Notes: generated from the letters alone by a model not told the origin. DNA of 64,000 nt from CAWHJB01 sp963698715 (GCA_963698715.1 CAVORW010000003.1:248001-312000); one strand, 5' to 3'. Positions 45,715 to 54,698 are shown, counted from the stretch's first letter. Made by a program: numbers and translations.

Positions 45715-47259
45715 TCAGCTCAGCCATGTAAAGATTGCTGCCAGCAGGCTGATCAGCAATACCAGGGGAACGGTATAGCGCACCATCTGGCTCATGACTT
45801 CGCCTTCTTTACCTGCCATGCCGGCCGTGCTTGCGCCCACAACCACCTTGGTCGGCGCCATCACCGAGGCCAGGGCGGCCCCAGCCGTCTGGGCTGCCAG
45901 GATAATTGGGGCCGTGAACCCCAGCAGTTGGGCCGTCCGGAGCTGCAGCGCTCCGAATACGACGTTGGAATTGGTATTGCTGCCGGTCATAAATGCACCC
46001 AAAGCTCCGATCCAGGGTGAGACCAGCGGAAAAATTGCGCCGGTCCCCTCTGCCAGACCACGCGCCAGGGTGTCCGTCATGCCTGAATTTTCCATCACCA
46101 AAGCCATTGCAACCATCGCCGCAATGCTGACGCTGGAAGACATTACCCGCCGGATCGTCCCTGCGCCAATCCGTCGCAGCGCTCCGGGTTTATACAGATG
46201 GGCCCGCCGATAAACCAGATAAGCCAGTCCAGAAGCATAAAACAAGCTGGCCCCAGCGTGGCGGAAGAGGGGAATTGTGCGGCCTGGGCCGGCGGCAGTG
46301 ACAAATCCACCGGTTGTGCTCACCTCCGGAAAATTTATCTGGATAACAAATTGGCCCAACCCATTGCGCAGAACTGGTATCAGCTGAATACTTAATGTGA
46401 TGATAACCAGGATCACGTAGCCAGAAATTGCCACGAATAAGGCGCGCAGATCCACTTTGCCATTCGGCCCAGACTGGTTATTTGGGTGAGGTGTCTTTCG
46501 CGAGCGCACAGCCAGAGGAAAGGTGATCACCAGCCCGGCTAAGCCGCCCATAAATGCTGCAATATTCCATAATCCTGAAATCGCTACCAGGTACTGGGTA
46601 ACACCCATCCCGAATCCCAGGATCAGGATCGCAGGAAGTAGACGCCGGACTGCTCCCCAGCCTTCGGCCACTTGTGCGACCAGGATTCCAACCAGTAGTC
46701 CCGAAATGCCCAGAAATAGAGCCGAAGGGCCGGCAAGGCTCTCGCCAGGCAAGCCGGTGGAGGCGATTAACGCCTGAAAGGAAGAGCCTAGCGAACCGAA
46801 AGTGACTGCCCAGCCATGCCCAACGGAAGGGAGCAGCACCGCAGTCAGGGGCGTGAATCCCAGACCGACCAGGATCGGTGCAATTACCGCTACCGGCACC
46901 CCAAATCCGCCCACGCCTTGCAGGAATGTGGCAAAGACCCAGCCGATGATCAAGGCCTGCATTCCACGGTCAGGGGTTAGATGAGGCAGGGCGCTGCCTA
47001 TAGTGGCGATCGCCCCGGCTTCATCCACTACCCGGTAGAGCAGAAACGCGGCCCAAATGATGAGCAGCACATCGATGCTCAGCAGCAGGGCCCGGGCATG
47101 TGCAAGTGCCAGTAACTGCGGGCCAGCGCCGAAGAAAACGATGGCAACCAGCAGCACGCTTAAATAGCCCATACCCCCCGCATTGGCCGCGCCCCAGCGA
47201 CGACCAACCATTAAGTACAGGATGAGAGCAATTGGGATGATGGCAAGGATGAAATTCAA
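45715..47259 (-). CDS. L-lactate permease family (LctP) transporter
   Basis: This is a 514-residue membrane protein with about 13 helices. LctP-type motifs include ALIIGWVFATFLQGVGGFGVPVAV (in two pieces, GWVFATFLQG and GGFGVPVAVIAP), GHGWAVTFGSLGSS and GAFMTGSNTNSNVVFG. Family members import lactate or glycolate with protons. It follows two CoA-transferase subunits by 13 bp in one operon, so the imported acid is probably activated to a CoA thioester. The exact substrate is unknown. Confidence 0.9.
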   Translation of the reverse strand: MNFILAIIPIALILYLMVGRRWGAANAGGMGYLSVLLVAIVFFGAGPQLLALAHARALLLSIDVLLIIWAAFLLYRVVDEAGAIATIGSALPHLTPDRGMQALIIGWVFATFLQGVGGFGVPVAVIAPILVGLGFTPLTAVLLPSVGHGWAVTFGSLGSSFQALIASTGLPGESLAGPSALFLGISGLLVGILVAQVAEGWGAVRRLLPAILILGFGMGVTQYLVAISGLWNIAAFMGGLAGLVITFPLAVRSRKTPHPNNQSGPNGKVDLRALFVAISGYVILVIITLSIQLIPVLRNGLGQFVIQINFPEVSTTGGFVTAAGPGRTIPLFRHAGASLFYASGLAYLVYRRAHLYKPGALRRIGAGTIRRVMSSSVSIAAMVAMALVMENSGMTDTLARGLAEGTGAIFPLVSPWIGALGAFMTGSNTNSNVVFGALQLRTAQLLGFTAPIILAAQTAGAALASVMAPTKVVVGASTAGMAGKEGEVMSQMVRYTVPLVLLISLLAAIFTWLS

Positions 47260-47272
47260 GTTTGTGATGTCC

Positions 47273-48046
47273 CTATTCTCCGCCCTTTAAATAAATCCCA
47301 TCCGGATCAAGCTCTGTGCGTAAAATCCGCAGCTCCCCAGTTGCAGGAGGTTCGGTCGTGCGCAGCGAATCGGCAACTTTGATCTCCCAACCGGTATTTT
47401 GCTGAACTTCTGCAACCGTTTTTTCAGGATGCAGAGCAGTTAAAACCAGTTCGCCATTATCGTCGGGTTCTAAAATGCCCAGGTCGGTCACCACTGCCTG
47501 AGGCCCGCTGCCGCGCAGCCGGGCGCGCTCACGCTCGTCCCGCCCATCCAGGAAGCCGGCTGAAGTGCGGAAATGGACCCGCTCTGGAAAGCGCCGTTTT
47601 TGGTGGGGTGTGATGATGTAGCAGCGGTTGGCCCAGGCGGCGATCTCCATCGAGCCGCCAGAACCAGGCAGCCTCACTTTGGGGTGTTGATAATCGCCGA
47701 TGACCGTTGCATTAATATTGCCGAAGCGGTCAATTTGGGCTCCACCCAAAAATCCGACATCCACATTGCCGCGCTGCAAATAGAAGGCAAAAATATCGTA
47801 CATGCTGCACACCGAGATTGCACCACTTACCAAAGTTGGGTCACCGATCGAGAGCGGCAGGCGGGCGGGCTGCGCGCCAATCACCCCGGCCTCGTAAATC
47901 ATAACCAGGTTTGGGGCGTGCGTGTGCCGGGCCAGGTTGCAAGCCAGATTGGGCAGGCCCACACCCACAAAAACCACATCACCATCGCGAAGCAGCCGGG
48001 CCGCGTTGATTGTCAGCAATTCGGAAGAGGTATAAGCAGTCATCAT
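47273..48046 (-). CDS. CoA-transferase subunit B (glutaconate/3-oxoadipate CoA-transferase family I)
   Basis: This is a 257-residue class I CoA-transferase beta subunit. GDVVFVGVGLPNLACNLAR, the IYEAGVIGAQP stretch with a candidate catalytic Glu, and GFLGGAQIDRFGNINATVIG are typical of GctB/CatJ-type subunits. It is 15 bp after the alpha subunit gene and 13 bp before the permease. It transfers CoA from a donor such as acetyl-CoA or succinyl-CoA to a carboxylic acid. Confidence 0.88.
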   Translation of the reverse strand: MMTAYTSSELLTINAARLLRDGDVVFVGVGLPNLACNLARHTHAPNLVMIYEAGVIGAQPARLPLSIGDPTLVSGAISVCSMYDIFAFYLQRGNVDVGFLGGAQIDRFGNINATVIGDYQHPKVRLPGSGGSMEIAAWANRCYIITPHQKRRFPERVHFRTSAGFLDGRDERERARLRGSGPQAVVTDLGILEPDDNGELVLTALHPEKTVAEVQQNTGWEIKVADSLRTTEPPATGELRILRTELDPDGIYLKGGE

Positions 48047-48061
48047 AGGAATCCGTTTGCC

Positions 48062-48964
48062 TTAATAATTTCCATAATTGATCGTCTCGCTGGGTCGATC
48101 GCTTACCCGCAGGCGCGCATGCGTTTCGGGGCCCAGCTTCTCCCAATACTCAGTTCGGTCTTTTACACTGTACACCCATTCATCCAGGTACGCCTGAACT
48201 CCTTGCCGAGTTTTGCTGATCTCGTCCCATTCCAGGTAAAAAGTATTGTCCCGATCGTAATATCCCTGGGTATAAGAAGGGTGAGAGGCATAGGGGACGT
48301 GGCAGACAGCATCCACGATAAAGCCGGGTATCAGGGTCCGGTTTGGGTCTGAGCGGATGATGGATTCATCAACCACCTCCTCCGTAGTCAGGATAACCCG
48401 TTGGGCCGCGAAGGCCGCTTCTTTTTGTTCACCTATAATGCCCCAGATTTGTGCATTACCATCGGTATCTGCGCGCTGAACATGCACGATAGCAACATCC
48501 GGTTTAAGGGCCGGCACGACAACGACCTCCTGCCCGGAATAAGGATCCAAGACTGTACGATAGTTTGGGTTGGCGCGTGCCAGATCAGCCGCGGCGGTGG
48601 GATTCATCGGCATGAACGGCAGGCCGGTTGCCCCGGCTTGCAAACGGGAGATCATTCCGAAGTGAGAGTATTCTTCCCACTCTAAATTGCCAGCTTCCAG
48701 TTCGGCCCGTACGAAGCGCAATGAGCCAACACCTGGATTGCCCATATAGGAGAAAATTACTTTGCGGGCGCAGCCGGCAGCCACCATTTGATCATAGATA
48801 AGATCCGGTGTGGCTCTTGCCAGAACAAGATCTTTGAGCCCTTGCCGGATGATCTCATGCCCGGCGGCAAAGGGGATTAGGTGGGTGAATCCGGCAGCGT
48901 ATATACAGTCGCCTGGATTTACAAGGCGGGAAATCGCGTCAGGCAGGGAGGTTATTTTGCTCAT
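48062..48964 (-). CDS. CoA-transferase subunit A (glutaconate/3-oxoadipate CoA-transferase family I)
   Basis: This is a 300-residue alpha subunit. Features are VNPGDCIYAAGFTHLIPFA at the N-terminus, VIFSYMGNPGVGS and VVVPALKPDVAIVHVQRADTDGNAQIWG. It is the first gene of the operon CoA-transferase A, B, lactate-type permease, small membrane protein. Family members activate glutaconate, 2-hydroxyacids or 3-oxoadipate; the sequence does not decide between them. Confidence 0.88.
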   Translation of the reverse strand: MSKITSLPDAISRLVNPGDCIYAAGFTHLIPFAAGHEIIRQGLKDLVLARATPDLIYDQMVAAGCARKVIFSYMGNPGVGSLRFVRAELEAGNLEWEEYSHFGMISRLQAGATGLPFMPMNPTAAADLARANPNYRTVLDPYSGQEVVVVPALKPDVAIVHVQRADTDGNAQIWGIIGEQKEAAFAAQRVILTTEEVVDESIIRSDPNRTLIPGFIVDAVCHVPYASHPSYTQGYYDRDNTFYLEWDEISKTRQGVQAYLDEWVYSVKDRTEYWEKLGPETHARLRVSDRPSETINYGNY

Positions 48965-49001
48965 GGATGTTCCATTTGAGGGGCTTTAAATTATTCCAAG
49001 A

Positions 49002-49274
49002 TTATCTTTCTTTTTGATCCGATTTTTTCTCTTCTTGTTTTTGATCTGGACGATTCGATCCGCGCAGGAGTCGAAAACGCCCGCTTGGTTGAGCAGGAGG
49101 CCGGTCGCGCCAGTATAGGTATATGCCAAAGATGATAATAGTCAATCCCCCGCAAAAAAAGTTATAGGCAGGCCGATCCATCTGATCGGTGCCAAAAAAA
49201 ATTACCAGCAAGATAAGTCCAATGACGAGAAAAAACTGGCCAACTTTTGCTATCATCGAAATCTGGTAGGTCAA
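49002..49274 (-). CDS. Small two-helix membrane protein with charged tail
   Basis: This is about 90 residues with two transmembrane helices (FFLVIGLILLVIFFG and FFCGGLTIIIFGIYLYW) and a Lys/Glu/Arg/Gln-rich C-terminus. It lies between the P5C dehydrogenase terminator and the CoA-transferase operon. The start may be an internal ATG (MIAKVGQ, at 49256). Function is unknown. Confidence 0.6.
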   Translation of the reverse strand: MTYQISMIAKVGQFFLVIGLILLVIFFGTDQMDRPAYNFFCGGLTIIIFGIYLYWRDRPPAQPSGRFRLLRGSNRPDQKQEEKKSDQKER

Positions 49275-49293
49275 GTAATCAAATTATGAAGCT

Positions 49294-49327
49294 ACCCTGC
49301 CCGGCGCGGTTATCGCCCGGGCAGGGT
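49294..49327 (-). terminator. GC-rich hairpin downstream of P5C dehydrogenase
   Basis: ACCCTGCCCGG (49294-49304) pairs with CCGGGCAGGGT (49317-49327). It is 17 bp after the P5C dehydrogenase stop on the minus strand. No long T-run follows, so it may be a weak or factor-assisted terminator. Confidence 0.65.
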
Positions 49328-49343
49328 TATGGTGATCGGCAGA

Positions 49344-50918
49344 TCAGTCGATCAAAGTTTGGATCTGTTCGTGCATGTAAAGCGGCAGATAATAGTGCCC
49401 GCCAGCATTTTTGCCGGATGACCCAGAGCCTTTCCAGCCACCGAATGGCTGGAAGCCAGGCCAGGCGCCGGTCGTGGCGCCCTGCGGCCGGTTGGCATAG
49501 GTAACACCGGCTTCGATATTTTCAAAGAACCATTTGGTCTCTTCCATCGAACCATAGAAACCGGCAGTCAGCCCGTAAGCGACATCGTTGCTGTGTTTCA
49601 TGGCCTCGGCCAGGCTGCTGACCCTGGCCAGTGTGGTGATTGGCAGGAACATTTCATGCTTCCACAAGCGATGGTTGAAGGGCAGATCCGCGACCAGTGT
49701 TGGTGGGCAGAAATAACCCTGCCCGTAGTCTCCTTCTGTCAAAACTTTTCCGCCAGTCAGGAAGCGCCCAGCCTGAGACAGCTCTTCGGTGAAGTCGATG
49801 AAATCCTGGTAAGAGCTCTTATTGACTACCGGGCCCTGGTAAACCGATCGATCGGTTGGATCGCCAATGGTCAGTTTCTGGGTTAATTCAACTACTTTGG
49901 GGACCAGTTCGTCGTAAACTTGATCTTCGATATAAACACGCGAGCAAGCCGAGCATTTTTGTCCCTGCAACCCGAATGCAGAGCGGACGATCCCGATTGC
50001 AGCTCGCTCGAGATCGGCGTTTCTGGAAACAATCGCGGGGTTTTTCCCGCCCAGTTCAAGAATAGCGGGGCGTACGTAATTGCCCTCGGCAAAATCGCGG
50101 AAGATCTTCATACCGACATCGAATGAGCCTGTGAAAGTGACCCCGTCCACTTCTGGGCTATCGATTAATGCCTGACCGAGGGTCCGTCCCGGACCAGTTA
50201 CGTAATTGAAAGCCCCTTCAGGCAGCCCGGCATCCCGAAAACAATCAGCCAGCATTCGAACGAGCCAGGGTGTGTCGGTGGCGGGTTTCATGACCACGGT
50301 ATTGCCAGTCACCAGAGCCGCTCCGGCGGGTCCGCCGGTGAGCGCGCCGGGAAAATTGAACGGGCTGATCACCAACCATACCCCATAAGGTTTTAAGATG
50401 GACATATTGGTGGCTGTATATCCCACCAGTGGGTCACGGCCCATCTCGACAATAAAACCGTCGTTTTTCTCCATCTGGTAGCAGGAATACCGGATCAGGT
50501 CGGCAGTTTCGGCCACATCCCCCAGGGCTTCCATCCGGTTTTTGCCCACCTCCATCGCCATGACTGCACCCATTTCGAAAATGCGCTGGTCGATGAGATC
50601 GGCAGCCTTGCGAAGTAAAGCAACTCGATCCTGCCATTTCATGCCGCTCCATTTTGGGAATGCTTTTCGGGCGGCGGCCAGCGCGTCCTGGGCATCCTGG
50701 GCGGTTCCTTTTTGGAAAACCCCTAACGTGACGTTTGTATTGGTTGGCGACCGGCTTTCGAATTTCTCTTCAGCAAAACGATCCTTTCCATTGATGATCA
50801 TGCCATACTCTTGTCCCAGGCTGGCTCTGATCTTGGCCAACGCCTCTTCGAACCGGGTATGCAGTTCTTCCGGCGGGTTGAACATCGTGGCGTAGGTCAG
50901 TTTAAATGTTTCGGTCAT
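49344..50918 (-). CDS. 1-pyrroline-5-carboxylate dehydrogenase
   Basis: This is a 524-residue aldehyde dehydrogenase, the length of stand-alone P5C dehydrogenases (RocA/PruA type). It oxidises glutamate semialdehyde to glutamate with NAD+. It has the catalytic Cys in GLQGQKCSACSRVYI, the Glu in ILELGGKNP, and TGSFDVGMKIF at the cofactor site. The start is ATG at 50918 with AAGGAGG 9 bases upstream; the frame extends to 51164 but that part is not protein-like. No proline dehydrogenase or arginine pathway gene is adjacent. Confidence 0.93.
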   Translation of the reverse strand: MTETFKLTYATMFNPPEELHTRFEEALAKIRASLGQEYGMIINGKDRFAEEKFESRSPTNTNVTLGVFQKGTAQDAQDALAAARKAFPKWSGMKWQDRVALLRKAADLIDQRIFEMGAVMAMEVGKNRMEALGDVAETADLIRYSCYQMEKNDGFIVEMGRDPLVGYTATNMSILKPYGVWLVISPFNFPGALTGGPAGAALVTGNTVVMKPATDTPWLVRMLADCFRDAGLPEGAFNYVTGPGRTLGQALIDSPEVDGVTFTGSFDVGMKIFRDFAEGNYVRPAILELGGKNPAIVSRNADLERAAIGIVRSAFGLQGQKCSACSRVYIEDQVYDELVPKVVELTQKLTIGDPTDRSVYQGPVVNKSSYQDFIDFTEELSQAGRFLTGGKVLTEGDYGQGYFCPPTLVADLPFNHRLWKHEMFLPITTLARVSSLAEAMKHSNDVAYGLTAGFYGSMEETKWFFENIEAGVTYANRPQGATTGAWPGFQPFGGWKGSGSSGKNAGGHYYLPLYMHEQIQTLID

Positions 50919-51180
50919 GCTTGCTAGCCTCCTTATTAAGCTAGAAAAGGGTTGTGTCACAAGGGCAAGCTCCAGGAGAGCTCGCCTGTAACGTTGGTTG
51001 GATTTTGGGAATTGTTGAGCAGCTGCGCAGGTCTTCATGGTGAAGGAACCTTTCAGGACGATGGAGGTCTTCAAAATGAACAGGAAAAAATTCAACCCGG
51101 CAGTTACCCATAAATTATTAATGTGCGGTTCCATAAGTATAGCCGAGCCTTGCGTTCTCGTCAAAAGGGATATTATGGGT

Positions 51181-51606
51181 TTATGGGAGATCCTGTGGTC
51201 CGTTTACACCCATCCTCGCTTCGTGGGCGCGCAGGGCAGCCTGCACACAGTCAGAGACTTGCAATTTGTTGAAGATGTTGGAAACGTGGTTGGGCACGTT
51301 TTGTGAGATATTGTCAGTTGGTTAGCAATTTCGACATTATTCACGCCCTGGGCGATCAATTCCAGGATTTGGCGCTCGAGCTCGGTCAGTTTGGAGAAGG
51401 CCGGAGGCGGGGTTTGCTTGGGGGTATGATGTAAATCCATCAGAATCACATCGGGTTGAAGTTTAACCGCAGATTCTGTGGCTTAACCGCCATCTTCCAC
51501 CTTGACAACCACTTCCACACCCGGTACGGATTACAGTAGGGCGCTGAGGCTATCCCGAAAGAGGGTGCTTATCTATCTCGATCACGAATAATACGCCCTT
51601 GGTCAT
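51181..51606 (-). pseudogene. Decayed NarL-type response regulator
   Basis: From an ATG at 51606 a recognisable response regulator can be read: VLFVIEIDKHPLFRDSLSALL, then VPGVEVVVKVEDGG, LQPDVILMDLHH, and a LuxR helix-turn-helix with LTELERQILELIAQG and NHVSNIFNKLQVSD. It has in-frame stops (after SALL and after EDGG), at least two frameshifts (near 51560 and near 51310), and the second half of the receiver is deleted. The remaining parts of the 940-bp gap 50919-51858 (50919-51180 and 51607-51858) show nothing coding. A GC-rich hairpin near 50966-50987 may belong to the P5C dehydrogenase leader. Confidence 0.85.
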
Positions 51607-51858
51607 CTGCATACCGAAGGCGCATTTGTGTTTTGAACGTCAATCATACCGTTATTACAGCCTTATTTATTGTAGTTAGGCAATTTGCCCTCTTTTTCTG
51701 TTGCGTCCTGGCCGGTTTTGCGCTAAACTCATAGGAAAGACAACGAGAAGCAATTCGAATTTCGAAAATGCGTGCCTGTCCCTGCGAAGGACCTTTTGCT
51801 CCTAACCTGGCGAGGCGCGCAAGCATTCCAGGCTGGCGTCAAGGTGACGGGGATTCGC

Positions 51859-52629
51859 ATGCTATTTAATCACACCACTTTCTTGGGGATCGATCCAACT
51901 GCTGGGCAGCGTCCGTTTGTCTACGTGGCGCTAGATTATGAATGTAACCTGCTGGCTCTAGGCGAGGGGCACATGGATGAGGTGCTGGCTTTTGCAGCCG
52001 GCCAGCGGGAAGCAATGGTGGCTGTATGCGGGCCGCGCCGGCCGAACCAGGGTTTGATGGCAGACTCGGATGTGCGCCAGCGGCTTTCACCTACCCCTAA
52101 GCCGGGCCGCTACGTCGATTTTCGACTGGCAGAATACCAGCTGCGCCAGCACAATCTCAGTATTCCTCAAACCCTGTCCAACTCACAAGCCAGCCAGAAC
52201 TGGATGCAGGAGAGTTTCACCCTGTTCCGCCGCCTGGAGGGCTTTGGATACCTCACCTATCCTGATGAAAACGCTTCTTGCCAGCTGATGGAAGTGTATC
52301 CGCATGCTTGTTATGCGGCATTGTTGGGCAAGCTGCCTTTCCCCAAAAATACTCTGGAGGGCCGCTTGCAGCGCCAGCTTGTGCTGTATGAGAATAAAGT
52401 CAAAGTAAGTGACCCGATGCGCTTTTTTGAAGAGATCACGCGCTATCGCCTTTTGAATGGCATCCTGCCAGACGATGGGCTCTACAGCGTGGAAGAACTG
52501 GACGCGCTGGTGGCAGCCTATACGGCCTGGCTGGTGAGTACGCATCCCGAAGAGACCAGTATGGTGGGGGACACCCAAGAAGGGCAGATTGTACTGCCAG
52601 TCACCGAACTGCTCGATCGTTATCAGTAA
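51859..52629 (+). CDS. DUF429-family protein
   Basis: This is a 256-residue protein with TTFLGIDPTAGQRPFVYVALD at the N-terminus, an RNase-H-like first strand with Asp. VAVCGPRRPNQGLMADSDVRQ and the C-terminal HACYAALLGKLPFPKNTLEGR segment are found in DUF429 proteins, predicted RNase-H-fold nucleases of unknown role. I took ATG at 51859; an earlier in-frame start at 51772 adds a segment without homology. It is immediately followed by the helicase-C-like gene. Confidence 0.8.
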   Translation: MLFNHTTFLGIDPTAGQRPFVYVALDYECNLLALGEGHMDEVLAFAAGQREAMVAVCGPRRPNQGLMADSDVRQRLSPTPKPGRYVDFRLAEYQLRQHNLSIPQTLSNSQASQNWMQESFTLFRRLEGFGYLTYPDENASCQLMEVYPHACYAALLGKLPFPKNTLEGRLQRQLVLYENKVKVSDPMRFFEEITRYRLLNGILPDDGLYSVEELDALVAAYTAWLVSTHPEETSMVGDTQEGQIVLPVTELLDRYQ

Positions 52630-52663
52630 ACAAGGGCCCGCTCTTCAGGCAATATCCTACAGA

Positions 52664-54307
52664 ATGCCAGATTTAACCCAAAGCCTGCAAGGGCAGGATT
52701 TAACCCACCTAAAAATTGTAGCCGAGTTATGGGGCATTGAATTGAAAGCGCCAGATGCTCGGAGCGGTTTACAGCGCCTTGTGCTGGCCATGTTGGACCC
52801 GCAGCTCGTTCAAGAAACGTTAGAAACACTCCCAACCGAGGCTCTCAGGGCCCTAAACGATTTGATCGTTCATCAGGGGCAGCTGCCCTGGCCCATATTT
52901 TCAAGGCGCTATGGCCTGGTGCAGGAGATGGGCCCGGCTCGCCGGGATCGGGAAAAACCTTACCGGATCAGCACAGTCCCGGCCGAGTTACTCTGGTACC
53001 GGGCTTTGATTGGACGGGGTTTTTTAGATACTCCGAGCGGGCCCCAGGAATTTGCGTATATACCGGATGACTTGCTTTCCGTTTTGCCAGCCCCTGGTAT
53101 GGACGAGTCACCGCTGTTGGGCCGCCCGGCTTTGCCCGCCGAGCGAGCCGAGTTTTCCCAGGTCACGGACCGTATTCTGGATCACAGCTGCACCTTGCTC
53201 GCTGGGCTCCGGCTAAATTTCCTGCCGTTAGATATTTCCAGCGATTGGGAAATCCCGGTTGATTTTTTGCTCTCTCTACTATCTGCGGCGGATTTGATCG
53301 ATACTGAAAAAATACCGCAGCCCGAGCCAACCCGGGCTTTTTTAGAGTCCAACCGAGCGGAAGGGCTGGCTCAGTTAGCCTGCACCTGGCTGCACAGCTC
53401 GGAAATCAATGAGCTGCATCTGTTGCCGGGCCTGAAAGTCGAAGGAGAGTGGCAGAACGATCCCCTGCTCGCGCGCCAATCTACCCTTCATTTTATTTCC
53501 GGAGTACCAGCGAAGTCATGGTGGAGCCTGACAGCCTTCGTTCGCGCCATTCATGAAAACTATCCGGATTTCCAGCGGCCCGCCGGCGATTACGATTCCT
53601 GGTTTTTGAGAGATGTGGAAAGCGGTAAGTTTTTGCGTGGCCCCGAGCATTGGGACGACGTAGATGGCGCCCTGATTCGCTATTTGATCACTGGACCGCT
53701 GCATTGGCTGGGTATACTTGACCTGGCCTACCCATCTAGTCTTGAGGCCGGTCCAGCCAGGCTGCCTACAGCTTTTCGGTTCTCACAATGGGCTGAACGC
53801 TTGCTGCGTTGTGAAGCGCCAGCTGGGCTGCCAGAAGAAAACGAGCCTATCCATGTCAGTTCGGATGCTCGTCTGAATGTGCTGCGTCTGGCGCCCCGCA
53901 GTGTGCGCTACCAGATCGCGCGTTTCAGCGAATGGGACGAGCAGCGCGAAGATAGCTACCACTATCGTCTAACACCACCCTCTCTCGAGCGAGCCCGCAA
54001 GCAAGGGCTGAAGCTGGCCCATTTATTAACCCTGATCCGAAAACATGCTGCGGCTGCCCCGCCCAGCCTGATCAAAGCGCTTGAGCGTTGGGATGAGGCT
54101 GGCGTGCAGGCGCGTTTGCAGCAAGCGGTGATCTTAAAAGTGGCCAACCCTGAGTTGCTGCAAACCCTGCGCGGTTCTCGGGCAGCTCGCTTCCTGGGGG
54201 ACCCTCTGGGGCCTACGGCCATAATCGTCAGACCTGAAGCTGCCAGAAAAGTCCTGTTAATCCTGGCAGAAATGGGTTACCTTGGGGAGGTTGAATTCGA
54301 AGTTTAA
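52664..54307 (+). CDS. Helicase-C-like (XPB/Ssl2-associated domain, PF13625-type) protein without ATPase
   Basis: This is about 547 residues. Motifs include LVLAMLDPQLVQETLETLP, RRYGLVQEMGPARRDREKPY and LLWYRALIGRGF, typical of stand-alone helicase-associated proteins in Chloroflexota and Actinobacteria. The C-terminus (VANPELLQTLRGSRAARFLG, broken only by normal variation) resembles the domain that accompanies XPB-type helicases. No Walker motifs are present. The start at ATG 52664 is chosen because the upstream frame overlaps the DUF429 gene. Function is unknown. Confidence 0.75.
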   Translation: MPDLTQSLQGQDLTHLKIVAELWGIELKAPDARSGLQRLVLAMLDPQLVQETLETLPTEALRALNDLIVHQGQLPWPIFSRRYGLVQEMGPARRDREKPYRISTVPAELLWYRALIGRGFLDTPSGPQEFAYIPDDLLSVLPAPGMDESPLLGRPALPAERAEFSQVTDRILDHSCTLLAGLRLNFLPLDISSDWEIPVDFLLSLLSAADLIDTEKIPQPEPTRAFLESNRAEGLAQLACTWLHSSEINELHLLPGLKVEGEWQNDPLLARQSTLHFISGVPAKSWWSLTAFVRAIHENYPDFQRPAGDYDSWFLRDVESGKFLRGPEHWDDVDGALIRYLITGPLHWLGILDLAYPSSLEAGPARLPTAFRFSQWAERLLRCEAPAGLPEENEPIHVSSDARLNVLRLAPRSVRYQIARFSEWDEQREDSYHYRLTPPSLERARKQGLKLAHLLTLIRKHAAAAPPSLIKALERWDEAGVQARLQQAVILKVANPELLQTLRGSRAARFLGDPLGPTAIIVRPEAARKVLLILAEMGYLGEVEFEV

Positions 54308-54332
54308 TCGCACGACCGAAGTTTTATTTTGG

Positions 54333-54466
54333 CTAAATGGTATTATCGGCAAGTCACTTAAGATTAAAGAGATTTTGTGATGTTGGTTTAGGTGGCCACA
54401 CCACCCAAACCAACATCACACATCCTTCTTTTATAGGCAAAGAATTTGGCGAGAGAACCACTATAG
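54333..54466. repeat. Hairpin repeat element copy 3 (MITE-like), divergent
   Basis: This copy has the same layout as copies 1 and 2: CTAAATGG at the left end, inner CACTTAAG near 54356-54363, a central hairpin (54376-54395 and 54401-54420, one A-C mismatch), CACATCCTTCTTTT, and CCACTATAG at the right end. The hairpin sequence differs from the other copies but remains paired. It starts 26 bp after the helicase-C-like gene. The following 232 bp to 54698 show no other feature. Confidence 0.8.
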
Positions 54467-54698
54467 ATGGTTTATTATTACTGGAAAATATAGTAATAGG
54501 GCCAGTCGAACCTGCGTTTTGGGGAAATAGACACTGTAATCTAAATCTAATCACAATCACTCCTTTAAACTTTCTAAATATCTGCCTGATATCCTTACAG
54601 CGTATCCAATGCAGATTGCTTGGATGACCGCGATATGGTTTTGGTAAGTCTCATATTGCGAGTAGATAAACTCGGAGTTATTTGAAGGAGGTTCGATT

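Noticed and set aside
47573..48352. 259-codon plus-strand frame over the CoA-transferase genes
   Set aside because: It is antisense to conserved CoA-transferase subunits; the composition is that of a mirrored frame.
50966..50987. GGC-AGCTC / GAGCT-GCC hairpin upstream of P5C dehydrogenase as a riboswitch
   Set aside because: It is a single short stem with no conserved aptamer features; not enough to call a riboswitch.
49344..51164. N-terminal extension of P5C dehydrogenase to 51164
   Set aside because: The 82 extra residues lack similarity to the family, and a strong AAGGAGG precedes ATG 50918.
51037..51306. 89-codon plus-strand frame between P5C dehydrogenase and DUF429
   Set aside because: It overlaps the fossil response regulator on the other strand and has no ribosome site or family features.
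54337..54627. 96-codon open frame in the gap after the helicase-C-like gene
   Set aside because: It runs across the hairpin repeat element, so the frame is incidental.
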